In this document: positions 32,030-43,184 of the stretch, in pieces
Numbering within the stretch: the stretch's first letter is position 1
Layout: each line of letters starts with the position of its first letter
Source: Acanthosepion pharaonis
Lineage: Eukaryota > Mollusca > Cephalopoda > Sepiida > Sepiidae
Length of the DNA stretch: 64,000 nucleotides
NCBI GenBank assembly: GCA_903632075.3
Contig: CAHIKZ030002090.1
Span: 5,838,501 to 5,902,500, forward strand
Reading direction: 5' to 3'
The notes under the pieces: generated by a model
Seen by the model: only the letters and a program-made list of their open reading frames with translations
What the model was told of the DNA's origin: nothing
Database searches by the model: none
Program-made: the position numbers and the translations under genes

Positions 32030-33540
32030 AATATATTAGCTGAAGATGAACAAGCAATCATTTGAACTACTTTGCCTATTCACCTGGCCGGTGAATAACA
32101 CTATAGGTAACTACTATCTCATAGATCATCTCTTCCCTCTAGCAACTCCTTGCCCAATACACATCCCAACATGTGACTGGCAATACGAAAGGGTGGCATT
32201 GGAACCACGTGACAGATAAGACCTTTCTCTTGTCAAACTGAAACTGGCCTTCTGGTCCCAAGAAGGACTGTTAATATAGACCAGCACCTGAAAATAATGT
32301 TGGGTTTGTTGTCACTTGGTCTCCAAAAGACACCCCATCCACTCCTTCCCCATTCTTTGGTTAAAGTGGATTGCCACTTTGGATACTAGACTTCACTCAA
32401 CTTAGAAGACTTTTTCTAGCTATTAAAAAAAAACAACACTTCTGACAATATCATTTAGAGGCTCACTTGACTTTGTGTATGTTCAGCTGGTCATATAGGA
32501 AACCCTTTGTACCACATATTTGTAAAAGATCCTTCTGTAATGTCTCATAATCTGTTAGGAAAATATTATAAAGTAGGCAAAAATTAGAAATGGTGGTAAA
32601 CTGAATAGTTTCACTCTCCCTCTTTGAAAATTGGACTCAGCTAGTGTCTCATATGTACAGTGGAATAGGCAAAGGTGTAGTGTAGCTGTGACAACCACAA
32701 GATGTGGATAGGATTTAAGATCATTTGACTGAAATAATTGTTGGTACCATAAAGAATAGGCTTTCTATCTCCAAGGTGGCAACTTCTCTAGGTTTTTCCT
32801 TGGGAACCAGGAGCAAGAGTATGAGGAATACAAGGATGGTAACCATTCAGTGAATCAAAATTGCATCCCTTTTCAACATTGATGCCACTTAACTCATCAG
32901 TCAACAGAGATTGCATTCTATGGGTTTTTTTCAGTTGTTGACAAATAAGAGTACAATTGATGCTGTAGTATTCCCGTAAGCCAGAAACCATCTCTATTAG
33001 TCTGTAAGAAATTTGTGCCATGTTGCCTGCTCTGACGAATCGTGTGTGTGTGCGTGAAGGAGATAAAATGAGATTATAGATTCAGGTTATCAGTAGGGTA
33101 GCTTGGTGGTGGTTGTAATGTCTATGTTGTGGTGTGTCTTCTGTTGGCTTTCACAAAGATCACTAATTGGCAATTCTCATGAAAGTAGAACTAAAAGATG
33201 TTTTAAAAATCTTTCAAAAAATTATCAGTAAAAGGTTATGGTTATATTGAAATTTCCCTCCCCCCAATTGCATTTAATATTGGTTTAATCTACACATATT
33301 TTTTGCTTTGAAAAGTTTTTGATATTTTTGTCACATATGCCACAATTAAAACTGCTCCACTATGTCCATATATAGTTTGCAAAAATTCCTTTCATCACTA
33401 GAAACTAGATAGATCACTCAATAAATATAAGGTTAACTTATTCCCAGATAATCATTCAATGGATTTAAGAATTAACATTCTGACAGATTTTTAATTTCTC
33501 TGAATTTGAGAAACTTATTTTCTTGAATTTTTATTTATTT
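32030..33540. other. intronic, nothing recognised
   Basis: Unique-looking DNA without gene or element ends. A - strand open frame at 32788-33021 has no domain. Confidence 0.5.
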
Positions 33541-33544
33541 ATTT

Positions 33545-33700
33545 ATTTTTTTTTTTGATTAATTCACTCCAAGCAAGGTGATAATGCCAGTAAGACACAA
33601 GGGGCTACTGGGTGTGAAAGAAGATGAAAACACATAAGAAGGAGCTGGAAATGCAATCCTAAACAGGAAACAGGGGATAAACCTCTACTCTTTGTTCAAA
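33545..33700 (-). repeat. LINE 3' end fragment, reverse orientation
   Basis: ATTCACTCCAAGCAAGGTGA, TAATGCCAGTAAGACACAAG and GTGTGAAAGAAGATG are the complement of the 3' end of the family at 31655. Confidence 0.55.
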
Positions 33701-33754
33701 AGACTGGGGTAGAGTGTGAACCAGGTGACTGGTGAACCTATTTACTTTAATAGT

Positions 33755-33870
33755 AAGATTTTATAACTTTCAACTGGTAGTAGCATTGGTTGCTTAGTCA
33801 ATGAATTTCAAATGTTTCCTTATAAAGAAACAACTCATATTATTACCATGGTTGACATGAATATAGTTTC
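33755..33870. repeat. dispersed repeat pair with 59246-59357
   Basis: TTATAACTTTCAACTGGTAG, TGTTTCCTTATAAAGAAAC and TTACCATGGTTGACATGAAT find ordered counterparts near 59250-59350. Confidence 0.6.
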
Positions 33871-34116
33871 AGGTTATAATCAGCTCTGAACATGTCTGGA
33901 TGAACAGACTGACACAATGATATCAGCACTTTGCTATGTCCTGTGACATATATTTGACAATTGAGGAGAAAGGAGAGTAACATATACATGAGGTATCTGT
34001 TTTCAATTGTGTGTGTGTTTTTTTTTTCTTTTATTTATTCTTCAGTTTAATTAATTCAAGTTACAGAAAAATTCTCAAATTCATTTGCTTTATCTGAAAA
34101 TTTTGAATATTTTTAG

Positions 34117-34197
34117 TGTTTCTAAAAGAACCGGATCTCATTAAAGTGTTTAATAAATTGAAAACCAAGTATGGGCCCATTTACAAACTCAAGTTTG
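34117..34197 (+). CDS. P450 exon 2: A-helix and start of beta-1
   Basis: Acceptor ATATTTTTAG, donor GTAAGT, phases 1/1. It encodes residues 51-77, reading KVFNKLKTKYGPIYKLKF. The KYG-P-IY-KLKFG phrase is the conserved strand beta1-1 region of microsomal P450s. It has only 81 bases and lies 4.4 kb from exon 1; a mariner remnant starts 150 bases downstream. Confidence 0.9.
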
Positions 34198-34349
34198 GTA
34201 AGTATTTTTACCTATTTTCTTATTTTTATTTTTTTAAATGTTATTTTCAGTAATATGAAATTGACATTTTTTTATGTTGATTTATGAAATAAATTGGCTT
34301 GTTTCCTGAAATTAAAATGCTAACCTTAGTTCCTACATGTAAAATACTA

Positions 34350-34927
34350 GGTTGGCCAGAAAGTCCTGGCTCACTTATGAAAAGGAAAGAAAACAACAAA
34401 TCTTGATCTCTATCTGGTGGAATTTCCAAGGAATTTCAAGCTTGTCCCACATGGTTGCTCCATGAATGTTAAACTGTATTGCCAGCAGCTAGACTGTGTG
34501 TGTGTGACAAACTAAAGGATTATTCTGCTTTGGTCAATTGAGGTCGGGCTTTGTTTCAGCAAGACAATGCGAGGCCACTCACTGCCAGGTTGACTAAGGA
34601 GAAGTTCAAACAGATGGATGGTGTTGAGACTCTTCCACATCCACCATTCAGGCCCGATGCTGCTCTGAGTGAGTATGGCTTATTCTGCTCAATGGGACAC
34701 TTCCAGCAATTCAACATGTTTGATGAAGTGAGAGAATCTTGTTTATAGTTTTTTGATTCAAAGCCAGAAGACTGGTATCTGGCACAGATTCAGATACTGG
34801 CTGAGTGCTGCCAGAAGATCATTGAGAATGATAGACTTTATTTTGAAGAATAAATGTTAGTGTTGCTCCATAAAATTTTGTTGTTTTATTTCCACTTCCT
34901 AAATGAGTCAGAACTTTGTGCCTAACC
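34350..34927 (+). mobile_element. mariner (Hsmar/SETMAR-like group), internally deleted
   Basis: Ends GGTTGGCCAGAAAGTCCTGG and, reversed, GGTTAGGCACAAAGTTCTGA; TA flanks at 34348-34349 and 34928-34929. 578 bp, much less than 1.3 kb. Confidence 0.88.
34551..34850 (+). pseudogene. mariner transposase C-terminal remnant
   Basis: FQQDNARPLTARLTKEKF carries the second catalytic Asp. LPHPPFRPDAALSEYGLFCS holds the region of the third Asp (P-D-x-x-x-S-x-Y-x-LF). One TAG follows GSCL-type sequence at about 34746, then FFDSKPEDWYLAQIQ and KIIENDRLYFEE complete the C-terminus. The N-terminal DNA-binding part and the first Asp are missing. Dead copy of the group related to human SETMAR. Confidence 0.87.
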
Positions 34928-35135
34928 TAATAATTCCCAAAAATTCAAATATCTGAAAGTGCTAACTTGCAAAAACTTCAGAATTTTTAGAATCCCTTCT
35001 TGATTGAGCTGAGAACCTTTCAGTGCCCTCAACATTATTATTATTTACTCGTAAGGCACAGGGCCAGAATTTTGTTTCACCCAGTGAGACTCACTCACTA
35101 TAGTTGTAAGATTTGACAACTACATGACAAGGCAC

Positions 35136-35142
<7 letters not shown>

Positions 35143-35176
<34 letters not shown>

Positions 35177-35480
35177 TGAATTATTCATACAAAAAACAAA
35201 TATAGAGGTTAATGATTTAAATGGCGAGAATACATAAATGCATAAAACAATATAAATAAGATACATCAACCCGAACCTGTATATGAATGATATGATCCCT
35301 GTTTATAAATTCCAGTTGCATAAGGTCTTTTTTAATTTTTATACAGTTTCAGGGTTGATGTATCTTATTTATATTGTTTGCGATGATGTATTCTCGCCAT
35401 TTAAATCATTAATCTCTATATTTGTTTTTTGTATGAATGATTCATGAATTTGTAAATTATAATTGCACCTTTTAATTGAA

Positions 35481-35515
<35 letters not shown>
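35143..35515. repeat. foldback, arms about 100 bp, between (TA)n arrays
   Basis: Left arm 35172-35270 (ATTCATGAATTATTCATACA to AAGATACATCAACCC) is the complement of the right arm 35352-35450 (GGGTTGATGTATCTTATTTA to GAATGATTCATGAAT); loop about 80 bp. (TA)n runs at 35143-35172 and 35486-35515 bracket it. Confidence 0.9.
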
Positions 35516-35516
35516 T

Positions 35517-36130
35517 GTGATGATCTGATTCACATCAGTGCACAAGCTGTAATGACATCTAAGGTCAGCTGTATGTGAGTATATTGGGCTCACTATGTTC
35601 CACAGGCTTGTTTCAATGTTAGGGCTGTGATCAACATCAACAAAGAATAATGACATGCTTTTCAAGATATTGGTTGGGAAGTAGAAAAAAAATACGATTT
35701 CTCATTTAATCAGCAATGTCTTCATTCTCTTTTGAGAAAGTGAACTTCTGGTGTTTCACTAATTTCTGGCCATGGAAAAAGTACCCCTACATAATCACTG
35801 CCTCATTGTCTGTCTGACTGACTGACTGACTGCTAGTCCTTTCACTGATCAATCATTATATAGATATTGGCTGGGTGACACACCATCCCTTTCTGTCCAC
35901 TTGTGTTCCACCAACTGGAAAGGGGACCACCTAGACAGCTTTTGGGTGATCAGTTTTTTTCACAAGACTCTACTTTTACAACTATCTAAAATCACTAACA
36001 AAACTTTGTTTGCCCATTCAAAGGTGAGCTGGAGACAGGATTCCTGAAAATCCTGGTCATCAAATTTACTTAAAAGGAAAAAAGTATCAATCTCTTCATC
36101 TCCTGTGAGAAATCGTATTGTGTGTTTGGG
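35517..36130 (+). repeat. dispersed repeat, about 610 bp, paired with 52937-53565
   Basis: In order: AGCTGTAATGACATCTAAGG, ACTATGTTCCACAGGCTTG, GCTTTTCAAGATATTGGTTG, ACACACCATCCCTTTCTGTC, GAGCTGGAGACAGGATTCCT. Same orientation in both copies. Class unknown; LTR or LINE untranslated region are possible. Confidence 0.75.
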
Positions 36131-36690
36131 CAACAATCCCTCTTTTATACAAATTTCATTGAAGTTGACTGACAAAGTAATGTGATTAAACTTTTTATTT
36201 AAAATAATTAAAAACTGAAAATAAAAAGCTTAATCACAGTACCTTATCAGTCATCTTTAATGAAACTTATATATACTGGGTAATGAACTGACAAAATGGA
36301 AAATTCCTCCTAGGTGACATGTTTTAACCCACAAAATGACTACTAATGAGTTTGGAGTCAGCTTTATATATAAGTATTGGGCAAAGGTGGGGAAAATGTG
36401 AAAGATACAGGGATGCTAAGCTTCAAATTTTTGACATTCACTAGGTCAAGGTATTTAACTTACCTGATCTCATTCAAGTTTCACTTGCATTTGTTTTTAC
36501 TTATATTTTTATCACTATTGTTTTTAATACAATATTCTAGTGTGGGATAATTAACAATAAAATCATCAGAAAGCTGAATGTGATTGGCTCAGTTAAACAT
36601 TTAAATATATCAGACATCGAAAATTTATAGGTGAGCATGGTTGTATTTTTAATGCTTTCAATGTAAAATTATAAATGGCAATTGTTGCCT
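36131..36690. other. intronic, nothing recognised
   Basis: No gene or repeat end identified. Confidence 0.45.
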
Positions 36691-36694
36691 TTCT

Positions 36695-36702
36695 CCTAAC
36701 TC

Positions 36703-36751
<49 letters not shown>

Positions 36752-36761
36752 CTCCTAACTC

Positions 36762-36798
<37 letters not shown>

Positions 36799-36808
36799 CT
36801 CCCAACTC

Positions 36809-36853
<45 letters not shown>

Positions 36854-36865
36854 TTCTCCTAACTC

Positions 36866-36907
<42 letters not shown>

Positions 36908-36915
36908 CCTCCTAA

Positions 36916-36968
<53 letters not shown>

Positions 36969-36971
36969 CTC

Positions 36972-37014
<43 letters not shown>

Positions 37015-37023
37015 CTCCTAACT

Positions 37024-37064
<41 letters not shown>

Positions 37065-37074
37065 CTCCTAACTC

Positions 37075-37119
<45 letters not shown>

Positions 37120-37285
37120 CTCCTAACTCCTCATATATATATATATATATATATATTTTTCCTAACTCCTCATATATATATATATATATATATTTCTCCT
37201 AACTCCTCATATATATATATATATATATATATATTTCTCCTAACTCCTCATATATATATATATATATATATTTTTCTCCTAACTC

Positions 37286-37326
<41 letters not shown>
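36695..37326. repeat. composite minisatellite: TCTCCTAACTCCTCA + (TA)n
   Basis: About twelve higher-order units, each a 13-17 base TTTCTCCTAACTCCTCA spacer followed by a TA run of very variable length (about 18 to 45 bp). Confidence 0.95.
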
Positions 37327-37331
<5 letters not shown>

Positions 37332-37599
37332 GTGAAATGAAAGATCACTACTTACCACTTCACGTCAAGTGGATCCCAACTAAGGTTTCTTAATAATTTT
37401 TTGTGTTAAACTGCAGGGCTACTGTTTAAGTTTTTGGGGGTCTTTTTTTACAATCCTCCCAAAAACAATTTTAATCATGCCAAATCACTTAAATTGATAG
37501 AACAACTTTTTTTTCTTTATGCTATTTACATTGTTTGAATTGTATCTTTATTGCCATATTCACCATATTTTGGATAGAAAGGTACAAGATGATTAAAAT

Positions 37600-38060
37600 A
37601 CTCACAAAACAGCATTGTTCTGCCTAAACTCTGTGAAGGGTTCATCGGAAAAGGACAAAATATCTGTAGTCTATATAACATCAGGACAATCTTTAGGAGT
37701 GCCGCAGCACTACACAGATCTTTCTTCTGAGTAAGACCAACCATAGAAGAGAACATGATTAAGGACTGTGTGTACTCCATCCTGTGCATCTGTGGTAAGA
37801 TATACAAAGGAGAAACATGCCACCTACTTAAGATAAGACTACAGGAAAACTATAATGGTGTAACATGAGGTAAAATAGAAATATCAGACATGCCTGACCA
37901 CATATGGAGGGAAAAGGGAGAGCACTGCCTTCTGTGGGATAAAGTTGAAATAATAGAAAACATTACTGGAAAATACAAAAACTTAAGGAATCAGAGCATA
38001 TGCTTGGCCACAAAAATCTCCTAAGCTGGCCAAGCATAGACATGAATATAATATGGGGAA
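37600..38060 (+). pseudogene. Penelope-like element remnant with GIY-YIG endonuclease
   Basis: From about 37729 one frame reads EENMIKDCVYSILCICGKIY, KGETCHLLKIRL, and (after a stop) SDMPDHIWREKGEHCLLWDK and VEIIENITGKYKNLR. CVYSI...C-x-CGKIYKGET is the N-terminal signature of the Penelope-type GIY-YIG nuclease, with a CxxC-type motif just before; the DHIWREKG-H-x-LWD phrase is its middle. The upstream RT is not readable here. Decayed. Confidence 0.82.
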
Positions 38061-39980
38061 CCAGTAATACAGAGAGTTAGAGAAAAACAACAATAAGAAA
38101 AAAGTATGATATGAGTTTTGATAAAAAAAATGATACAGAGACATTAGGTTTATAAGTCCCAAAAATTCAATCACTAATGTCCCCAAGGACACATGGCCCA
38201 GTGGATAAAAGCATTGGTTGATTGATCCAAAAAGTGACATGACCCAAAGAGTTCAACAAAAAACGTTATCAAGGGGAATTAACTAAAAACTGAATCATCT
38301 AAGGGAATATCCATGAAATTAGAACAATCTACCCTTGTGGATTAAATAAAGAGTTTGGTTTGAAATTCCAAATATCATCTGAAAAAAGCTAGAGCCTACA
38401 ATGGCTAAAACATCATGAATATGGTAATAAAGATGAGAACAACAGTGTAAATAGTTACAATACCTCATCTCGGAAATATAGACAGAATTTTTTTTAATTA
38501 ATAAATTCAAAACAAGTTTTACACGTGGTCACAGTTCAATTAAGAAACTATATTTTTTTGAGAATTATAACAGAACAAAATTGTTTTTTCTCAACTGCAT
38601 CAATAAGTTTAAAACAAAAGCAATATTTAAAACAAAGGATCGGCAAACTTCAATGATTTCAGGTACATCAAATAAATTTTAAAAAAATGAAATGAATTAA
38701 GAAAGTTTCTGGTAAGGCAACGTTAATGTCTATTTCATGCAATCCACACACCCCTCCCATGAAAGAAAGAAAGAGCTATTAAAAAATATTTGAAAGAATA
38801 TGTGCAATGTATCACTTTTCAAGGGAAACTTCAGTTATGTCCCCTTGGACACACAGACGCGACAGTTAATGACTGTGTCCTTTAAGATTTTTATGCATCA
38901 GAATACACACATATCAGCCTCTCTTTCTCTCTTATATATATTACTGACTCAATCAATAATCCATTATTTGTGTGTAGAAGTACTTTCTGGGGATGAAATG
39001 TGTGACTTTGTAGTTTTTCCATTTTGTCATATGATTATGTATGTCAATAATTAAAGTTGGGAAATATATAATGGCTTTTCCCAATTCTTCTTATTAATAT
39101 ACAACTTAGCAAAGAGTCTGTTGAGATTGAGGGAAAACATCTAATCGATTACTCTCTCAGCAACTATGGGATAATAGGGAAAGAGGGGAAATAGACAAGA
39201 GGTAACAAAAAATAATACTGAATTGGAAACCACAACAGCTTGAGAAACAAAATGCTCACAGGACCGACTTCACGAGACACTGTATCTTGACAATTGCTGT
39301 TCTCCCTCATCTTTTATTGGGATGAAGCATCTTACAAAGACTCAGATCTTGACCAGTTGCAGAGAGGCCCATATCTAGACATACCAAACTGTCCTGCTGC
39401 TAACAGGAAATGCATATTTGTAACAGGTGTTAACAAATGTCAGCATGCGATTCAATATTTCTTTTGCATCTGTATTGACGTACGTTCGCCACACTCTCCT
39501 TAATCTCCTGATCACATATATGACAGCTTGGAGCAGATCTCTTTTTCAAGTGCTTCTCTGAAGTGGGACTGGTATTCCTCCACCTCATCCCCATTTGATT
39601 CTTGCTTCTGTGGGATCATCTGTCCTATCTACACTTAGGAGGATTTCATCCTCACTGTCAGCCATAAATTCACTACTTGTTGAAGATTGTGAATTCAGGG
39701 AAGAACGAAGGTCCTTGACATGGCAGGGCATTCCATCCACTAAGATTGATTGCAGACTAACAAATCCAGTAATTTGTCCCTTTCTGAAAGTTGTTGTACA
39801 CCGGATATATGGAGCATTTTATCTACACAGGGTCTCCCACTGAATCAATCCCTTTAAGCTGAACTTAATATCTGTATACATGATTTGCAGGCACAGTCAA
39901 TGGTGAGTTGTTATCTTTGGGGGTTACATTATACCAGTAGATGGTCTTTCAACACTACACTTCTGGCTGCAATCCTTATT
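38061..39980. other. intronic, nothing recognised
   Basis: ATGGCCCAGTGGATAAAAGC near 38198 resembles a tRNA A-box and may mark a degenerate SINE. Open frames at 39294-39503 and 39595-39843 have no domain I recognise. Confidence 0.4.
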
Positions 39981-40141
39981 GGATTTATTTTATTATAAGC
40001 ATAGATACATGAATTATTTTTAAATAATGTCAGTTTGAATTGGCTCATTGAACTAAGATGAGGTCAGGTAACTTGTTTTTTTTTTTAACTCTTTATTTAT
40101 AAACTGGCCATTTTAGTGTTAAAGTAATTTTTACTTTTTGG
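39981..40141 (+). repeat. direct repeat bracketing exons 3-4, copy 1
   Basis: GATTTATTTTATTATAAGCA, AATAATGTCAGTTTGAATTG, TTTTAGTGTTAAAGTAATTT recur in the same order at 42665-42829. Confidence 0.8.
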
Positions 40142-40268
40142 CTCGTATACCTCTTACATTTACTTTCTACAAACACATGTTATCATAGCTGCTAAAATAT
40201 TGTGAAAAATCATAAAAATCAAAATTTGCATACTTTTTTAAAAAAATTTTATTTCTTTATTTTTCCAG

Positions 40269-40367
40269 GTATTATTGAGACAGTTGTAGTTAGCAACACT
40301 GAATTAGCCATTGAGGGTTTAGTAACAAAACAAATAGATTTTGCTGGACGTCCAAATATTGATTCAT
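40269..40367 (+). CDS. P450 exon 3: B-helix and FAGRP
   Basis: Acceptor TTTTTCCAG, donor GTAAGT, phases 1/1. Residues 78-110 read GIIETVVVSNTELAIEGLV then KQIDFAGRPNIDS. F-x-GRP is the usual sequence before the B-C loop in CYP1/2/17 proteins. A 160 bp sequence about 130 bp upstream recurs just after exon 4. Confidence 0.92.
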
Positions 40368-40618
40368 GTAAGTTATTACTATATTTTTCTATGTGTGTTT
40401 TATTAAAGCAATAAAGACGGATATGTTGAAGCAAGAAAAAATATTACCACAAAATTTTAATATAGAAATAACAACATGAGTTAAATTAAAAATTTAATAT
40501 TAAAAAATGTTATCAAAAAAACAAACTAATTACCTTTAAGCATACCAACCACTCTTTCTGCTTATAAAAAAGATGGCTGTTTGGTGGTTGAACAAAGGCA
40601 GATCTTGGACTAGAAAAG

Positions 40619-40849
40619 TGTTATGGTAATTTACCACCACAAACATGGACTCTCCCAGCTATAAATAGGAGCAGGTACTGCCTTTTGGGGAGGGAAGTTT
40701 CCAGCAGCCAGCTTTGACAGTTGGACTAAACATTCTTGCTGTAACACTCTCATTTGTATATGTTTGTATTACTGTTTCTGTTAATATATTTGTTTAACTC
40801 AATTCCTCTCTTTGTGTCTTTATTTCTGGTCCCTAACAAGACCACAACA
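40619..40849 (+). mobile_element. solo LTR, 231 bp
   Basis: TGTTATGG at the left and CCACAACA at the right are near-perfect inverted ends. A perfect 5-bp duplication AAAAG flanks it (40614-40618 and 40850-40854). Contains a TATA box CTATAAATAGG near 40659. Left by recombination between LTRs of a short-LTR element. Confidence 0.85.
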
Positions 40850-40869
40850 AAAAGATATTAAAGGACATA

Positions 40870-42500
40870 ATTCACTATAATCTAGTTTAATAAATAAGAG
40901 AGATTATCCAATTTAAGTGGGTCTGTTCCTTTTTGAAAAACTAATCCAATTCTGAAGTGGAGATTCCATGCAAGCTAATTCTGTAAGGATAGATGTATTC
41001 ATCTCCCTGCACTGAGTTGCCTTGTCTTATCAATTCATAGAGAATATTCTAAAAGATTGTGGTCCTCTTCTGTGGAATAATTGGCCATGGTTAAGTGTAA
41101 GTGAGATTTTTGAAGTGTCTTAAATTTTCTTTCATCTATTTTCAATTAAAATGGTTTATCAATTTCTTGTAGAGTAATTGGCCATGGTTAAGTGTAATTG
41201 GCAGAAATGCTCAGCAAATGGAACTGACAAAGTCTCTAATAAACAATAAGAAAAAGAAGAAGAAAAAAACAGAGCAAAATAATACAAAGCAAATAATATA
41301 TATCTAAATCAAAACTAGGCAAAGCAACAGTAATAAAGTGAAAAAATTTCCAAATTAAGAATGGTGTTCATATACAAAAAGGATACATTTACATAATTGT
41401 AGTGTTCTGACCTCAAAACAAGAAAGAACAAATATATGGCAGATGAGACCAAGGAGTATTTCATTTTTATTAGTTAGGAAGAAATCCCATCATGCATCTG
41501 TATGATTTGTTGATAAATTTGGGGAGGGGATGTTTTTAGTAGCCATTCCCAGATAGATTGAAACCAACATCATTTCTTTTCAAAAAAGGAGATAAGAAAA
41601 TGCAAAAGTTTACTGTGTGCTCTTCTTCAAAATACCTTGATGCACTTCAGTACTAGATTTCTCTTTATCTAAAAATAGGCAACCCCTTCTGTTCTGATGG
41701 CTGCTATTTAAACAAAGAAGACTACCACTTCTACTTTTTGGCTGTTCCAGTCTCTTTTGACACCTCTTAGAATCTCCAAAGCACTTGCCCTAGTATCAGT
41801 ACTGTATATGTTTGCTAATCCTAAGTGATGTAAAGATGTTACTGAAATAAATTCCTTCAGATTACCAAATGCAGGGTTCTAAACGGCAGTTATCTCCCTT
41901 TGGATAAAGTGAATTCACAAGGGTCACATAATGGCTGGCATGTAAAGAACCCCAGTTGCTATTTAACATGCATAGAGGTAAGATGTGTCTGCCTACACCA
42001 GTTGCTATGTAAACAGCAAGACATTGCTCACAGCAGTTAAGAGAGCAGAGGAAACCATATGGTCTCCTCAGATACATAAAAAACACCACTATCCTGCCCA
42101 TTTTCCCTTACAAGTAAGACCCTTCTCAATTTTTGCCCCTTTCACACTACTTGTATTCATATGTTATAATTTCTCTGTGTGGGACAAATTAGTGACAAGT
42201 ATGAATATATTTGTATATAATTTCTTGATATCTTAGCAGTATAAAAAATCTTTTGGAACAATCCAAGTTTGTCATTCCTTTCTTTCAGCTATTCTGTTCT
42301 GTCAATTGTATGAAAGTGTTGGTATATAGCAGGTATACTAATGCCTGGAATGAGAAAATGTTAACTGGAGATCTTCTCCCTTTCCTAGTACCTCATTACT
42401 AGTACATAATAGTTTGTATGAATTTATTTTGTTGTTAGCAAAGTAGAAACAAGTATAAGTATAGTGTAAATATTGAAACAATTTGTTTAGGAAGCAAATA
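40870..42500. other. intronic, nothing recognised
   Basis: TAATTGGCCATGGTTAAGTG occurs twice (about 41078 and 41172), a short local duplication. No genes. Confidence 0.45.
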
Positions 42501-42524
42501 ATTTTCTCTCTCATTCTTTTTCAG

Positions 42525-42618
42525 TTATACGCTTGACTGAGGGAAGAAAAAATATTTCCCTAGGAGATTATGATCATGAATGGCACCTGCGTCGCAAATT
42601 GGCTTATAAATCTGTTAA
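42525..42618 (+). CDS. P450 exon 4: C-helix with WxxxR
   Basis: Acceptor CTTTTTCAG, donor GTAAGA, phases 1/2. Residues 111-141 include NISLGDYDHEWHLRRKLAYK. W130-x3-R134 is the C-helix motif whose Trp and Arg contact a heme propionate. The acidic DYDHEW lead-in resembles CYP1 and CYP17. Confidence 0.93.
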
Positions 42619-42664
42619 GTAAGAATTGTTTTTTTTTTTTTTTTCTCAAATGAAGAATAATTTG

Positions 42665-42829
42665 GATTTATTTCATTATAAATATAGATTCTTGAATTAT
42701 TTATAAATAATGACAGTTTGAATTGGATCATTGAGCTAAGGTATATAGATGAGGTCAGTTGACTTGTTTTTTTTAACTCTCTATTCATAAAGTAACCTTT
42801 TTTAGTGTTAAAGTAATTTTTACTTTTTA
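42665..42829 (+). repeat. direct repeat bracketing exons 3-4, copy 2
   Basis: Same segments as 39981-40141, starting 47 bases after exon 4; an extra GGTATATA is inserted in the middle. Confidence 0.8.
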
Positions 42830-43184
42830 AACAAAGAAAACTATTACTTCACTATTTTCTCAATGCATTGCTTCCATGAATTACTGATTTTTCAATGTAC
42901 AGCAAACAGACTCAGTTTCATTCCAAGATGAGCCATTGTCTTTCTAAGACCTTCTTGTAATATTGATCACATTCTTTTGATTTGGTTACAACAATATTTC
43001 TGACAATTCATTCTACGTGTTTCTTTGGCGATGGTGCTTCTTTTTTTATCATTATTTTATTTTTCTACGACATTTGATCAGTCGTCAACTTCTGCCTGTT
43101 TCTTTCTTTACTATACACTTTATTTCTTTTCTACTTAACATATGCAAATAGGTACAATTCTATTTACTAATCCACTACAATCAT

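Noticed and set aside
35960..36175. 71-codon - strand frame
   Set aside because: It lies within the dispersed repeat shared with 52937-53565, and the partner copy does not keep the frame open.
36695..37326. CRISPR-like array with TA spacers
   Set aside because: The spacers are a simple repeat of variable length; this is a composite minisatellite.
39294..39843. Two + strand open frames as possible extra exons
   Set aside because: No P450 similarity, no phase-compatible splice sites, and the known exons already join without a gap.
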